DNA of 28,606 bases from a bacterium UBP8_UBA817 (GTDB taxonomy: Bacteria; Margulisbacteria; Marinamargulisbacteria; UBA817). Of this stretch, positions 16,170 to 25,532 are shown one piece after another. Made by a program: the position numbers and the translations under genes. The stretch lies in the NCBI GenBank assembly GCA_002296285.1, contig DBHX01000019.1:1-28606 (forward strand), written 5' to 3'. Every line of letters begins with the position of its first letter. The stretch's first letter is position 1. A model generated the notes under the pieces. That model did not search any database. It saw only the letters and a program-made list of their open reading frames with translations, and was not told the DNA's origin.

Positions 16170-19100
16170 TTACGAATGTTTTGTTGAATTTAAAAATTGA
16201 CGTAACCGAAAGGAATATAAGAAGAGATTCGCAAGGGTATCTTTTGTGCCTGAAACTGGGTTGAGTTGACGGGTTGGATCGGTGGCAACGGATTGAATGG
16301 TTGGGTTTGGAAGCGAGAGCAATTCCTTTAAGCAGAAAAACAAATCCGACAAAACAGATGTTTTCTGGGTATGCATCACGTGTTTTGACACGGGTAATGA
16401 TTCGATCAATTGAATATTACTAATCAATCCGGTACACGATTCAATGGCATTTAATTGGGCAAGTAAATCAGAAGGGGCTTTATGGTTCAGAAATAAGCAT
16501 AAGATGGAAGTGGGCCATTGGGTTGAACTGAGTTCATGCAGTACAGTCTGATAATGAGGTATTTTTTTTGGCATTAAATTTAAATCCAGTAAATAGCATA
16601 TTAGATTGGCATGGAGTAATGATCGGTTGAGTTCAAAGATTGGCCCATAATCGTCATCGGTCACCCACTCTTTAAAATAGGTGTCTCGCGTTGATTTAAT
16701 ATTAAAAATTTCTTCTAAAAGTACCAGTTGGTGAATGGCTTTATCCATTGGAATTTCGTTAGAAAATGTAATGAAATCCACCGAAGCACACCCAAAGAGC
16801 CCAACAAAATAATTGGTTAACTGAGTGATGATAATTTGTTTTTTAAGACGATGGTCTGGAAAGTCTTTTTTTGCGGTTAATTTTTGGATAGATACTGGAA
16901 AATAATGATAAAAAATATCATCGTACAATGGGCCGTTAAATAACGTTGAATCATTAAGAGCGTCCTTAATTCGCATTTTTACGTACGCTTGGCATTTTGC
17001 AAGTACAGGCCGAGGAAGGGAGATATTTTGCTTGTATAACTCTTGTCGTTCTTTTGATGTTGGTATTTGTTCATCAATGTGGTTGAGTAATCCCAACTTA
17101 ATCAATTCACTAATGGTATAATCAATTAAAAATGGTTGGGTTTTTGAACGGAATTGATCCATTGAAATTAAATTGTGTTGGAGTGTGTTATTGTTAAGTA
17201 CCAGCTCGGTCACTTCATCGGTTGCTTTTTCTAATATCTTATTTCGCGCAGATTCAGTTTTAATCACTTTTTTAGTCTGAAGTGTTGATAGTAAAATTTT
17301 GATATTGACTTCGTAATCCGACATATTCACTCCGGCAGAATTATCAATGGCATCGGTATTAATTCGCCCGCCCGAGACCAATTCATATTGTATCCGCCCT
17401 TTTTGGGTAATCGCTAAATTGGCGCCTTCAGAGATAACCTTGGCACAAACGTCCGATGCATTAACCCTTACACTATTATTGGATGGGTCCCCAACGTCAA
17501 TATTTGATTCTGAGTCGGCTTTAATATAGGTGCCGATACCTCCAAACCAGATCAAATCAACATTCGATGTTAATATGGCCTTGATTAATTCTTCACCGGT
17601 AAGTGTGTTTTCTTTAATGCCAAAGAGTTCTTGAATTTCTTTGGTGCATTGAATTTCTTTTGCAGATCGATCAAATATACCACCCCCTTTTGAGATGCCT
17701 TGATAATCTGTCCATGATGAGCGGTCCATCTTAAATAAACGGGAGCGCTCTTTCCAACTGGTTTTTGAATCTGGGTTTGGGTCAATAAATATGTGCATGT
17801 GATTGAATGCTGCAATGAGGTGAATGCTCTGACTAAGTAACATGCCATTTCCAAAGACGTCGCCTGACATATCGCCAACGGCAACCACTTTTATGGGATC
17901 TTTTTCAGGGTTTTGTTGCATGGCTTTAAAATGAAGTTTTGTGCACTCCCAAGCGCCTTTGGCCGTGATGCCAACTTTCTTGTGGTCATAGCCAAACTGC
18001 CCACCGGAAGCAAATCCATCCCCCAGCCAAAAATGCTTGTTTATCGATACAGAATTGGCAAAATCTGAAAATGCTGCCGTTCCTTTATCGGCAGCCACAA
18101 CAAAATATGGGTCAAAATCATCATAGCTGATTAGGCCTTTGGTCACAGATTTTTTTCCACCAACAAGATTGTCTGTCAAATGAAGCATTGCTGTAATGAA
18201 GCGTTTGTATTGAGCAACACCATCATCATATGCTGAGGGCTGTTGTGCATTCTTGATCACAAATCCTCCCTTGGACCCAACGGGGATAATCACCGCATTT
18301 TTGGTTTGTTGTGTTTTCACAAGGCCAAGAACTTCTGTCCGGTAATCATCCAGACGATTGGACCAACGAAGCCCGCCCCGAGCAATAGCCCCAAAACGAA
18401 TATGAACGCCTTCCAAATGATAATCAAATACAAAGGTTTCCCGAAAAGGAATGGGGGTAGAAATGCCGAAAATTTCCTTGCAGTTAAATTTGAAACTAAG
18501 CGCATCCGTGGCATCTTTTATATAGAAGTTTGTTCGAACACATGCGATAACGATGGACAAGAATCGACGCAGAATTTGATCTTCAATCACTTGTGTCACC
18601 GCTTTGATGTATTTGTTTAATGCATCGGTGGCTGAAATGATCGCAGACAATCGCTTGTCCTGGCTGTTTTTAGGATTAAACTTTGACTTAAATAGTGTGA
18701 TTAGATTCTCTGAAAATTTAGGGTGTTCATTGAGAACTTGATTAATTGATGCGAACGAATAGTTGGATAAAAAGACTTGTCCCATGTAGTTTCGAAGGCC
18801 TTGAAGTATAAAAATATCGGAGGCTGTTAATTCGGAAGATAGAATGAGCTGATTCAATGGGTCATTGGGAAGTCTTTCTTCAAATACATCGGTAAGTGTT
18901 GAAATTAAACGCTTTTCAACATGTTCCTCATCCAACTTAGCTAGGTTGGAATCCAAGAGACGAAAGGCAAGGATATACCCAATCGTACTGGACGCGTCAC
19001 CAAAACGTGATGTGATTTGGTCAATGACATGAATCCCAAGGTTATGTAAAATGGGCAAAATATTGGTTAGGTTAAGCTTTGTTCGATGATACACCAATAA

Positions 19101-20711
19101 CATGGACGCTTTTCCAGCCAAATCAGATGTTGTTGGAAAATCAAACGAAAAAAGTTCAAACAGTATAGGGGATGTATCGGATAAATTTAACAGTCGTTGA
19201 ATGTCTCTAACGGCGGATGCTGGCTTTGTCCGAACTTTGTAGTGGGAAGGGATTTTTTCAACAATTCCAGGGTCATTCATTAATATCTCTGGGGCGTTAT
19301 TCATTATATGATGTCGGACCTGATCTTCCCAGGGTTGAACCAAAGAGGTTAGTGTTCGTTCCAGGGGTTCTTCATCGGGCAATGCATCGATCGTATTTAA
19401 TTTGAAATGAAAATGTATGCGGCATTTTTCTGGTGCTGTAATGGGCAGTATTTCATGAAATGAATAATCCAATTGCGAACAAATATATTCGGATATAATT
19501 TTAACGGTTTTTGGTCCAAATAAATAATACGGAATCACAAAATATAACTTTAATTGTTTTGATGCGTGTTGGTACTTTTTAAAACATTGAATATGATTAG
19601 GGTTCGTAATTGACATAATAAAATCCACCATTTCAAGTAAATCTTCTTGAGTGGTTCTGAAAAGTTCAAACTTGGGGACATCATTAAAAATTCGAATGAC
19701 TTCATTATAGTCATAACTGCCAGATAAAAATCGGCGTTCATTGAAAATGAATTCCATTTTTTTGTTAATGAGTGGGGTATCAATATTTTTGGCATACATG
19801 GAACTTCGTTTTAAAATGCCGTAAAAAATATATTGTGTTGTATTGAATTTAAAAGACACTTTCATGAGTGGTTCAAACCGTTGAATGGGACTCATGATGG
19901 TGGTTCGATCAACAATAAATGCTTCCTGATTGTCATGATCAAGAAGGTGTTGATCAGGTCCAATTAATTCACTAATCTTTACGGAATCTTGGCAAATACC
20001 CAATCCAGATTTGATCACATGCTTTTTTCCATTTCTTTCGATCACATGGCAACCAAAAAAAGAGAAGTTTTGATCATTTAACCAAGAAAGCAACTGCACC
20101 CAAGCCGATGAAATGGAGGGTTTAAGTAATTGCAACTGTTTGGTAACAAAGTTAATTTGTTGAAAAATGGCATCAGAATCTTCTTGCGATTTTTGGACAC
20201 ACTTCATGTGAAAATTTAGATCTTTTTTAATTGTTTTGATCAGATCTGGATTCATTAACTGATCGAATGCAATAAACACCAATGACCGGCGCTCAAAGCT
20301 TTGGTCCGGTTGAACAATATCAATAATTTTTCCATCTTTATTTCGTTTGATCCCAATAATTGGATGAAGCCGACGGGTCGTTCGTAACCGGTGTTTTCTT
20401 AATATTTCTTCAATTGTAATATACAAATGAGAGGCATCGGGATGGCTCATTTTTAAAATGAGTTTATTGGTTAGCGTGGGGGATTTTAATTCAGGTTTTC
20501 CAAGGTAGATGTGTGACTTTTGGTGATGCTTAATTATAAAAAAGTCATATAAAATCAAAATGAAATCATGCAATTCATTTTGATCCAAGCTCAGCACCGT
20601 GCGCTCTGACATTTGCTGGCAAATAACATCCATAAATTTAAGCTTTAGCGGGTCTGTTTTAAATAAGCCCTTTACGGATTCAATTATTTTTTCCGATTTC
20701 TTTTGCGCCAT
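16170..20711 (-). CDS. gdhB: NAD-specific glutamate dehydrogenase, large (GDH-180) type
   Basis: Oxidative deamination of glutamate to 2-oxoglutarate and ammonium with NAD+. At 1513 residues it is somewhat shorter than the roughly 1600 of the large family. The N-terminal half (to about 700) is the poorly conserved regulatory region with ACT-like parts. The catalytic core contains GAIARGGLRWSNR, VIIPVGSKGGFV with the catalytic lysine near residue 812, VAADKGTAAFSD, GDMSGDVFGNGML (nucleotide-binding region) and WFGGIGTYIKA. The C-terminal 400 residues are helical. Placed 37 bases upstream of leuA in the same direction. Its product feeds the SucA-SucB-Lpd complex encoded in this window. No Shine-Dalgarno sequence is visible before the ATG. 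Confidence 0.95.
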   Translation of the reverse strand: MAQKKSEKIIESVKGLFKTDPLKLKFMDVICQQMSERTVLSLDQNELHDFILILYDFFIIKHHQKSHIYLGKPELKSPTLTNKLILKMSHPDASHLYITIEEILRKHRLRTTRRLHPIIGIKRNKDGKIIDIVQPDQSFERRSLVFIAFDQLMNPDLIKTIKKDLNFHMKCVQKSQEDSDAIFQQINFVTKQLQLLKPSISSAWVQLLSWLNDQNFSFFGCHVIERNGKKHVIKSGLGICQDSVKISELIGPDQHLLDHDNQEAFIVDRTTIMSPIQRFEPLMKVSFKFNTTQYIFYGILKRSSMYAKNIDTPLINKKMEFIFNERRFLSGSYDYNEVIRIFNDVPKFELFRTTQEDLLEMVDFIMSITNPNHIQCFKKYQHASKQLKLYFVIPYYLFGPKTVKIISEYICSQLDYSFHEILPITAPEKCRIHFHFKLNTIDALPDEEPLERTLTSLVQPWEDQVRHHIMNNAPEILMNDPGIVEKIPSHYKVRTKPASAVRDIQRLLNLSDTSPILFELFSFDFPTTSDLAGKASMLLVYHRTKLNLTNILPILHNLGIHVIDQITSRFGDASSTIGYILAFRLLDSNLAKLDEEHVEKRLISTLTDVFEERLPNDPLNQLILSSELTASDIFILQGLRNYMGQVFLSNYSFASINQVLNEHPKFSENLITLFKSKFNPKNSQDKRLSAIISATDALNKYIKAVTQVIEDQILRRFLSIVIACVRTNFYIKDATDALSFKFNCKEIFGISTPIPFRETFVFDYHLEGVHIRFGAIARGGLRWSNRLDDYRTEVLGLVKTQQTKNAVIIPVGSKGGFVIKNAQQPSAYDDGVAQYKRFITAMLHLTDNLVGGKKSVTKGLISYDDFDPYFVVAADKGTAAFSDFANSVSINKHFWLGDGFASGGQFGYDHKKVGITAKGAWECTKLHFKAMQQNPEKDPIKVVAVGDMSGDVFGNGMLLSQSIHLIAAFNHMHIFIDPNPDSKTSWKERSRLFKMDRSSWTDYQGISKGGGIFDRSAKEIQCTKEIQELFGIKENTLTGEELIKAILTSNVDLIWFGGIGTYIKADSESNIDVGDPSNNSVRVNASDVCAKVISEGANLAITQKGRIQYELVSGGRINTDAIDNSAGVNMSDYEVNIKILLSTLQTKKVIKTESARNKILEKATDEVTELVLNNNTLQHNLISMDQFRSKTQPFLIDYTISELIKLGLLNHIDEQIPTSKERQELYKQNISLPRPVLAKCQAYVKMRIKDALNDSTLFNGPLYDDIFYHYFPVSIQKLTAKKDFPDHRLKKQIIITQLTNYFVGLFGCASVDFITFSNEIPMDKAIHQLVLLEEIFNIKSTRDTYFKEWVTDDDYGPIFELNRSLLHANLICYLLDLNLMPKKIPHYQTVLHELSSTQWPTSILCLFLNHKAPSDLLAQLNAIESCTGLISNIQLIESLPVSKHVMHTQKTSVLSDLFFCLKELLSLPNPTIQSVATDPTRQLNPVSGTKDTLANLFLYSFRLRQFLNSTKHS

Positions 20712-20834
20712 ACAAACTAAATCATATCACTGGATAAAGATCCTAGCCATAAATTTTTGAGGATTAATGATACATATTCATAAAAAGTAGGTAGGAGTTT
20801 AGTGTGTGCCATGTCAAATAAAGCGGGTCTTAGG
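20712..20834 (-). promoter_or_regulatory. gap before gdhB, possible promoter
   Basis: This gap separates the GldG-like gene from gdhB. On the minus strand TATGAT lies about ten bases before the gdhB ATG and could be a -10 element, but no convincing -35 sequence stands 17 bases upstream. A 31-codon frame (20717-20812) is present without a ribosome site. Nothing else is seen. Confidence 0.25.
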
Positions 20835-22139
20835 TTAAGGGTTGGGGGTTGACTCATTCCGTCTAAGGTGGCCATAGAATGAAAATAGCTGAATAACCAA
20901 TAACGGGAGAAAGATGAGTATGGTAGCAATTTTGAGGAGATTAATTTTGGTTAAAATAATGAAATCATCGCTGGTATCCCGTTCTAAAATGACAGGGAAT
21001 GGGTCCAAGTGGGCATTCAAAATGTCTTGAATAATTAAACGATTATCCCCTTGATTAAGCCATGCATTGGTTGCAATGAGGTAGTTGTTCACAAATGTTC
21101 GTGTTTTCAACTGATTTTGTACAATAATTGAAAAAGGGCCAGGGATGATGTCTTCATTCAATCGCAATATCGCGTCTTCACTCGTGCTTGCCAACGGGGT
21201 TAAGCCACCAGCGCTATCATAATCAATATAGCTTGAATATGGAAATACCCCAACCAATCTGGGGCGACGTGTGGATGTGTATTCTAAAATGAGTTGGGTC
21301 TCAGATCTTAATAAATGATTGGTATGATCTTCAAGAATGCCTGGATTAAATTGAAGTTGATCATCGGACAATACTTGATTAGAAATATCAGAGAACTTTG
21401 GGTGATTAAAAATCACCGTTGATTGGGTTTGTGAATAAAGCCGTTTGAGAACCGCCATTCGTTCCTTTGCCGATTCAGATAATTTGTAAAATATAATGAG
21501 ATCATATTGTTGGCTTAATTTGGATAGATCATTCACATGGCTTTCGGTAATATTAATGAAATTATCGATGGCAATTTGCTTCATTTCACTGAGCCCCATC
21601 GGATCAAAATTATCAAGCAAAGGGGTCTTATTGGAATGGATGAGCATGATTTCAGGGGGGGCTGATTGACTCAGCTGAACAATGGATCTCGTAAGAGAAT
21701 TCTGAATATTTTCTAACCCATGACTTTCATTAATTATAAGCTGCTCGATCAAATCAATGTCTTGTCGTTGATTTTTAAACTCAATAACGATCATCCCATC
21801 CGTTGTGATATCATAGTGATCCGCTTTCTCCGGAAATTTAATGGGATCGAATTCTCGAATTTCGATGGCTGGTGAGTGTGATGTGAGCCAGTGCTTTAGC
21901 AGGTCAAGGTTTAATTCTTTGGATAAATTATCAGAGGTGAAAAAAGTCAACGTTAATGGTGAATCAATGGTCGATAGTTGGTTTTTTAAAAACAGTGATG
22001 GGGCTAAGTTATTTGTATTGGTCGCATCAATATATAATGGGTAGCGTTGCGTAAAAATAAGTGCCCAACACCCAAGAAAAATAATGGAAAAAATAATGGT
22101 CAGAGACTGTTTACGCGTTAGTGGCATGATAGGTTCCAT
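20835..22139 (-). CDS. GldG-like ABC transporter auxiliary protein
   Basis: A membrane-anchored periplasmic protein of 434 residues with an N-terminal helix (residues 13-30), a large extracytoplasmic domain and a C-terminal helix (about 398-420) with a short basic tail. This is the layout of GldG, which works with an ABC-2 permease and an ATPase. Residues 31-110 follow the family pattern: RYPLYIDATNT, LAPSLFLKNQL, LTLTFFTSD, IEIREFDPIKFPEKA and GMIVIEF. The later part includes a DLIIFYKL strand typical of this Rossmann-like domain. It may start at the ATG 22127 instead, since GGAAC precedes that codon. It overlaps the permease gene by up to 29 bases. The substrate is unknown; in gliding bacteria the homologues form the GldAFG system. 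Confidence 0.7.
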   Translation of the reverse strand: MEPIMPLTRKQSLTIIFSIIFLGCWALIFTQRYPLYIDATNTNNLAPSLFLKNQLSTIDSPLTLTFFTSDNLSKELNLDLLKHWLTSHSPAIEIREFDPIKFPEKADHYDITTDGMIVIEFKNQRQDIDLIEQLIINESHGLENIQNSLTRSIVQLSQSAPPEIMLIHSNKTPLLDNFDPMGLSEMKQIAIDNFINITESHVNDLSKLSQQYDLIIFYKLSESAKERMAVLKRLYSQTQSTVIFNHPKFSDISNQVLSDDQLQFNPGILEDHTNHLLRSETQLILEYTSTRRPRLVGVFPYSSYIDYDSAGGLTPLASTSEDAILRLNEDIIPGPFSIIVQNQLKTRTFVNNYLIATNAWLNQGDNRLIIQDILNAHLDPFPVILERDTSDDFIILTKINLLKIATILIFLPLLVIQLFSFYGHLRRNESTPNP

Positions 22140-22683
22140 AAAATGTCAGGGGTAAAATTAAAAAATAGATGGCTGTACTGATGTGAAAAATACCTTGAGT
22201 CACCAATGAATAATGGTATGAAATACTCAAGGGAGCCAATAGGGTATACATCATTGGAATGGATTCAATCACCAAATTTGTTCCCCACAAGAAGAATAGG
22301 GAAATGAGCGAGTAAAATATGGGGAGTGTGCGACGGTATGTCAGCAATAAGAATTGAATCGTAAGAATACAGCTAAAAACAAACATGAAATAAAGCGTTA
22401 AATGAAACGGTGAGATATTGCCATGGAGTAGAATCAATCCAAAAGATGGCAGCCCAGTCAATGCATGACAACAGGATGTGAAAAACAGTGATCGCCCAGG
22501 GTTTCTGGCGCTGAGTAGAAGCGCAATGAGGTTGCTACCAATAAAGTGAAAGAAAAATAATGACGATAAAATATTATAGTTGCCAACATCAATGAACATT
22601 TTTAGACCAAAGCAATTAAAAAGCAAGCTGGCCCAAATATAGGTGTGGGTTTTTGAAACGCCAGTTAAAATTTCTTTTGACAC
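22111..22683 (-). CDS. GldF-like ABC-2 type permease, short
   Basis: A 190-residue integral membrane protein with about six hydrophobic helices and little soluble sequence. The C-terminus (LSISYHYSLVTQGIFHISTA followed by IYFLILPLTF) matches the conserved end of GldF/ABC-2 permeases, in which a Pro/Ser-His-Phe loop leads to a gate helix and a final helix. GldF is usually about 230-240 residues, so the first helix or a loop is shortened. The start is a GTG with no visible ribosome site; the first internal ATG is at 22599. It overlaps the GldG-like gene. No ABC ATPase lies next to it: the upstream neighbour is divergent. Confidence 0.6.
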   Translation of the reverse strand: MSKEILTGVSKTHTYIWASLLFNCFGLKMFIDVGNYNILSSLFFFHFIGSNLIALLLSARNPGRSLFFTSCCHALTGLPSFGLILLHGNISPFHLTLYFMFVFSCILTIQFLLLTYRRTLPIFYSLISLFFLWGTNLVIESIPMMYTLLAPLSISYHYSLVTQGIFHISTAIYFLILPLTFYGTYHATNA

Positions 22684-22721
22684 GATAGATTAATAGTACT
22701 TTAATCAAAATTAGTTTTGCA

Positions 22722-23666
22722 ATGAAAGAACCTCAAGAAATACACCAATCAACAGCGCATCGAATTGTAAAGCGCATGAAGCATTTGTCCAAATGGGCCA
22801 AAGGACAAAGGGTCTCTTACTTTCGGGTGTTTGATCGAGATATTCCAGGCGTACCCTTCATGATTGATTGTCTCTCAACCCATTGGTTGGTGTGGGTATG
22901 TGAAAACAATTTAGAAAATGAGGCGGCGCATATTGATGCCATTTCAAACACATTGCATTCAATTAATGATCAAAAGGTGATTGTGAAATATCGTTCAAAA
23001 AAGAACACCATTAAACAACATCATTTTCAACAGGATGAAACCTGCCAAATTCAAGAGGGCGGGCTGCAGTTTCATTTAAATTTAACCCGTTATTTGGATA
23101 CCGGTTTATTTATTGATCACCGAAAAACCAGAGATTACATTCGATCAAAAGCCAAAGGGATGCGGGTCTTAAATTTATTCGCTTATACGGGAAGCTTTAG
23201 TTGTTATGCATTGGACGGCGGGGCCAATTTTGTGACATCGGTGGATTTAAATCCAAGTTACTCAGAATGGCATCAGCGAAACTGTGAACTCAATAATTTT
23301 TCAAATAAGCGCTACGCCATTATCACCGCGGATGTCATGACTTTTCTAAAAGCAAACAAGAGTAAGTATGACATCATTATTTGTGATCCGCCGTCATTTA
23401 GCCAATCGAAGAGAAAGGGTGTTCAAATGTTTCAAATTCAGGATCATGCCACTCCGCTGATTAATGCATGTTTTAAATCTCTTAAAAAGAGCGGGTTTAT
23501 ATTATTTAGTACCAATTACCGAAAGTTTAATATGAGTAAAGCGCAAGGGGGCTTATCATGGCAGGTAAGGGATTTGACCTCCGCCATGTGTTCTAAAGAT
23601 TTTGAAGGAAAATGGATGAGTCGATGTTGGGAGATCCATCATGAAGCGTTATCCGGTGGCGGGTAA
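22722..23666 (+). CDS. rlmK: RlmK-type 23S rRNA methyltransferase (class I, SAM-dependent)
   Basis: A 314-residue methyltransferase like the C-terminal half of E. coli RlmKL, which makes N7-methylguanosine 2069 in 23S rRNA. An N-terminal RNA-binding region with FRVFDRDIPG and LDTGLFIDHRKTR (residues 125-137) precedes the Rossmann fold. The SAM-binding loop is NLFAYTGSFSCYALDGGA (151-168), the acidic strand end VTSVDLN and the catalytic motif CDPPSFSQSK (221-230). The THUMP and RlmL-like half of the gammaproteobacterial fusion is absent, as in many other bacteria. It stands alone on the + strand, divergent from the GldF-like gene (38-base gap), and overlaps the 3' end of the convergent gene by 18 bases. 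Confidence 0.85.
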   Translation: MKEPQEIHQSTAHRIVKRMKHLSKWAKGQRVSYFRVFDRDIPGVPFMIDCLSTHWLVWVCENNLENEAAHIDAISNTLHSINDQKVIVKYRSKKNTIKQHHFQQDETCQIQEGGLQFHLNLTRYLDTGLFIDHRKTRDYIRSKAKGMRVLNLFAYTGSFSCYALDGGANFVTSVDLNPSYSEWHQRNCELNNFSNKRYAIITADVMTFLKANKSKYDIIICDPPSFSQSKRKGVQMFQIQDHATPLINACFKSLKKSGFILFSTNYRKFNMSKAQGGLSWQVRDLTSAMCSKDFEGKWMSRCWEIHHEALSGGG

Positions 23667-25397
23667 AAACTGTGCCTCATTTGTGTATCGCATTTTGGAT
23701 GCCGCTGTGCAATGAATGATGTCTTTAGGGAGTTGTGTTTTGGATGCCGTCCCTGTTGTGGCACGACCAATGGTAGCATCAATGATAACAAGCAACGCAT
23801 GCCTTTGCGCCATGTTAAATTTTTCCGGTTTAAAATCCTGCAGCATCGACTGAAGTTGTTCAAGCAATCGATGATGAAGAAGTGATGTGGAGACAAAGCC
23901 ATCTCGAATTGTTGCCTTAGGTACAGCGCGTGTAAATAGGTATGGCGCATTGGCTTCAAATGTGGGGCGGTATTTTTGGGTGTGCTTTTTAATGTCCGCC
24001 ATGGTCAGGTCTAAAAAATCTTCGGTCCAAAGAGATGAAAATTCATCCGACGGAACGGTTGCTTTTATTGCATCATAATATTCCTTTAAACCAGACAGTA
24101 AATCATTGCTGGTGCTATTTAATAAACACAGTGCAATGATCATTCGTTCAATTTCTGGGGTTGTGGTATCAATGCCTGAATAGCTTAGGATGAGTGTGAA
24201 CAATGCCCCAATGCCAATTGTATCTAAACGAATTTTAAAATAGGTATCTAGTAATCGTTCATTGGATGCGCGCGTGTACTTTAATTGCTCTTTAAATTCT
24301 CGTTCAGCAATGGTTGATTTAAAATGATTAAATAACCAATCTTTCCAATGATGCCTGAGGGATTTTTTAACCTTTTTTATTTCAAGTGCTCGATCAATAT
24401 CGGCCACGGTTTTTTGAAATAACCGATAGTAAGGATCGTCTTTTGAGGAATAGTCAGAAAAATTAGTTTCAAGGGTTGGCGAATTAAATAATAGTGCGTG
24501 CAAATAGTCATAATGTGTTCTTGTTGCCGCTGGGTGCACCCCAAGTTTTTCATTAAAGTCATCAAAATGAAGCATTAATTGAATCAAGGTTTGGATGGGT
24601 TGTGTGAATTCAGGGGCCCTAAGTTCACGAAACGGACAAAGAATATGTGCCAATACATTGGATTGAAACCCCAAAACCTTCTTTAATTTTGGCTGAATAG
24701 GCGTTGATGAATCCATTGTTGATGAATGAACCATTATTTTTTGAAGAAAATCAACCGCACGGCCGGTGAATTGAGGTTCCGGGAGAGTTTCCCAATCCGC
24801 TTGATAAGTTATGGTATGAACGATTTTTTTATCGTCGGATGGTTTCCATCTTGTGTGACTGGTATTGGAGACAAGAACATTGAATCCAAATAGGTGATAC
24901 AAAGAGGCCATGGCCGGTTGTTGGGAATCATCAACATCCAATAGGGGGCATCGGGATGGTAAAGAAATAGGGCCCTTGTTGTTTTTATATTGAACAATAT
25001 CAATGATGACGCGCACTACTGGTGGGAGGTGTTTGGTGCATGTTGACGCAGTTTCATTAAGTAAATGATCCAAAGCCATGTAGCGGTTTTCTTGAGTAAG
25101 GGAGTCCTTCAGCGAAGATGGTAATGATTGCGCAATCTGAACCATTGCGTCAATGGACCGTTTGGTTAATGTTTTTAAGGAAATGGACGGCGAACGTTTT
25201 CCTTTCAATGCATTTGTGAGATAGGTCAAAATCAATGGGTCAACTCGCCACTGGTCCTGCAATAAGCGACGGCTTCTTTTTGCTGGGTTTACTTTCAAAA
25301 TATGTGACGGGGTGAGGGTGTCTCCACGTTTTCTTTTTCTTGGTAACGGAACAACCACTCCACGTGTTATGGTTGAATGTTTGCGCCACCCAATCAT
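23649..25397 (-). CDS. class I terpene synthase-like protein
   Basis: A 582-residue protein carrying the class I terpene synthase signature. DDFNE at 279-283 within LIQLMLHFDDFNEKLG is a DDxxD-type metal motif. NDLLSGLKE at 431-439 matches the second metal motif NDxxSxxxE exactly. The pair is 152 residues apart, close to the usual 140. Arg390 in FKIRLDTIGIGALF lies 41 residues before the second motif, near where the pyrophosphate-sensing arginine is expected. The usual RY pair about 80 residues after the second motif is not evident; MRY occurs at 569-571. Residues 1-250 are extra compared with normal bacterial enzymes (330-400 residues) and hold LLDVDDSQQPAMASLYHL, resembling the class II DxDD region. 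The first 50 residues are very basic. The real start may lie upstream at 25523, beyond an in-frame TAG. No isoprenoid gene is adjacent. Confidence 0.55.
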   Translation of the reverse strand: MIGWRKHSTITRGVVVPLPRKRKRGDTLTPSHILKVNPAKRSRRLLQDQWRVDPLILTYLTNALKGKRSPSISLKTLTKRSIDAMVQIAQSLPSSLKDSLTQENRYMALDHLLNETASTCTKHLPPVVRVIIDIVQYKNNKGPISLPSRCPLLDVDDSQQPAMASLYHLFGFNVLVSNTSHTRWKPSDDKKIVHTITYQADWETLPEPQFTGRAVDFLQKIMVHSSTMDSSTPIQPKLKKVLGFQSNVLAHILCPFRELRAPEFTQPIQTLIQLMLHFDDFNEKLGVHPAATRTHYDYLHALLFNSPTLETNFSDYSSKDDPYYRLFQKTVADIDRALEIKKVKKSLRHHWKDWLFNHFKSTIAEREFKEQLKYTRASNERLLDTYFKIRLDTIGIGALFTLILSYSGIDTTTPEIERMIIALCLLNSTSNDLLSGLKEYYDAIKATVPSDEFSSLWTEDFLDLTMADIKKHTQKYRPTFEANAPYLFTRAVPKATIRDGFVSTSLLHHRLLEQLQSMLQDFKPEKFNMAQRHALLVIIDATIGRATTGTASKTQLPKDIIHCTAASKMRYTNEAQFLPATG

Positions 25398-25490
25398 TTC
25401 TGAGCATACTTTGTGTCGCGCCTGTCTTGTTAATTTTTTAATTTCACCTGCGCGACGTCTACGTTGATCACCCGGAGGTTCAGAGGATGA

Positions 25491-25523
25491 CTAATCAAAT
25501 CGTCCACTGGGTAATATTGGCAT
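25491..25523 (-). other. ten-codon ORF with strong ribosome site, in frame with the terpene synthase-like gene
   Basis: An AGGAG precedes the ATG at 25523 by five bases. The frame reads MPILPSGRFD and stops at TAG (25491-25493). After the TAG the same frame stays open for 31 basic codons and then runs into the 582-residue gene. It is either a leader peptide or the original N-terminus broken by a nonsense codon. Confidence 0.45.
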
Positions 25524-25532
25524 AATAACTCC

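Noticed and set aside
20717..20812. 31-codon minus-strand ORF between the GldG-like gene and gdhB
   Set aside because: It lacks a ribosome site and recognisable features, and is too short to support.
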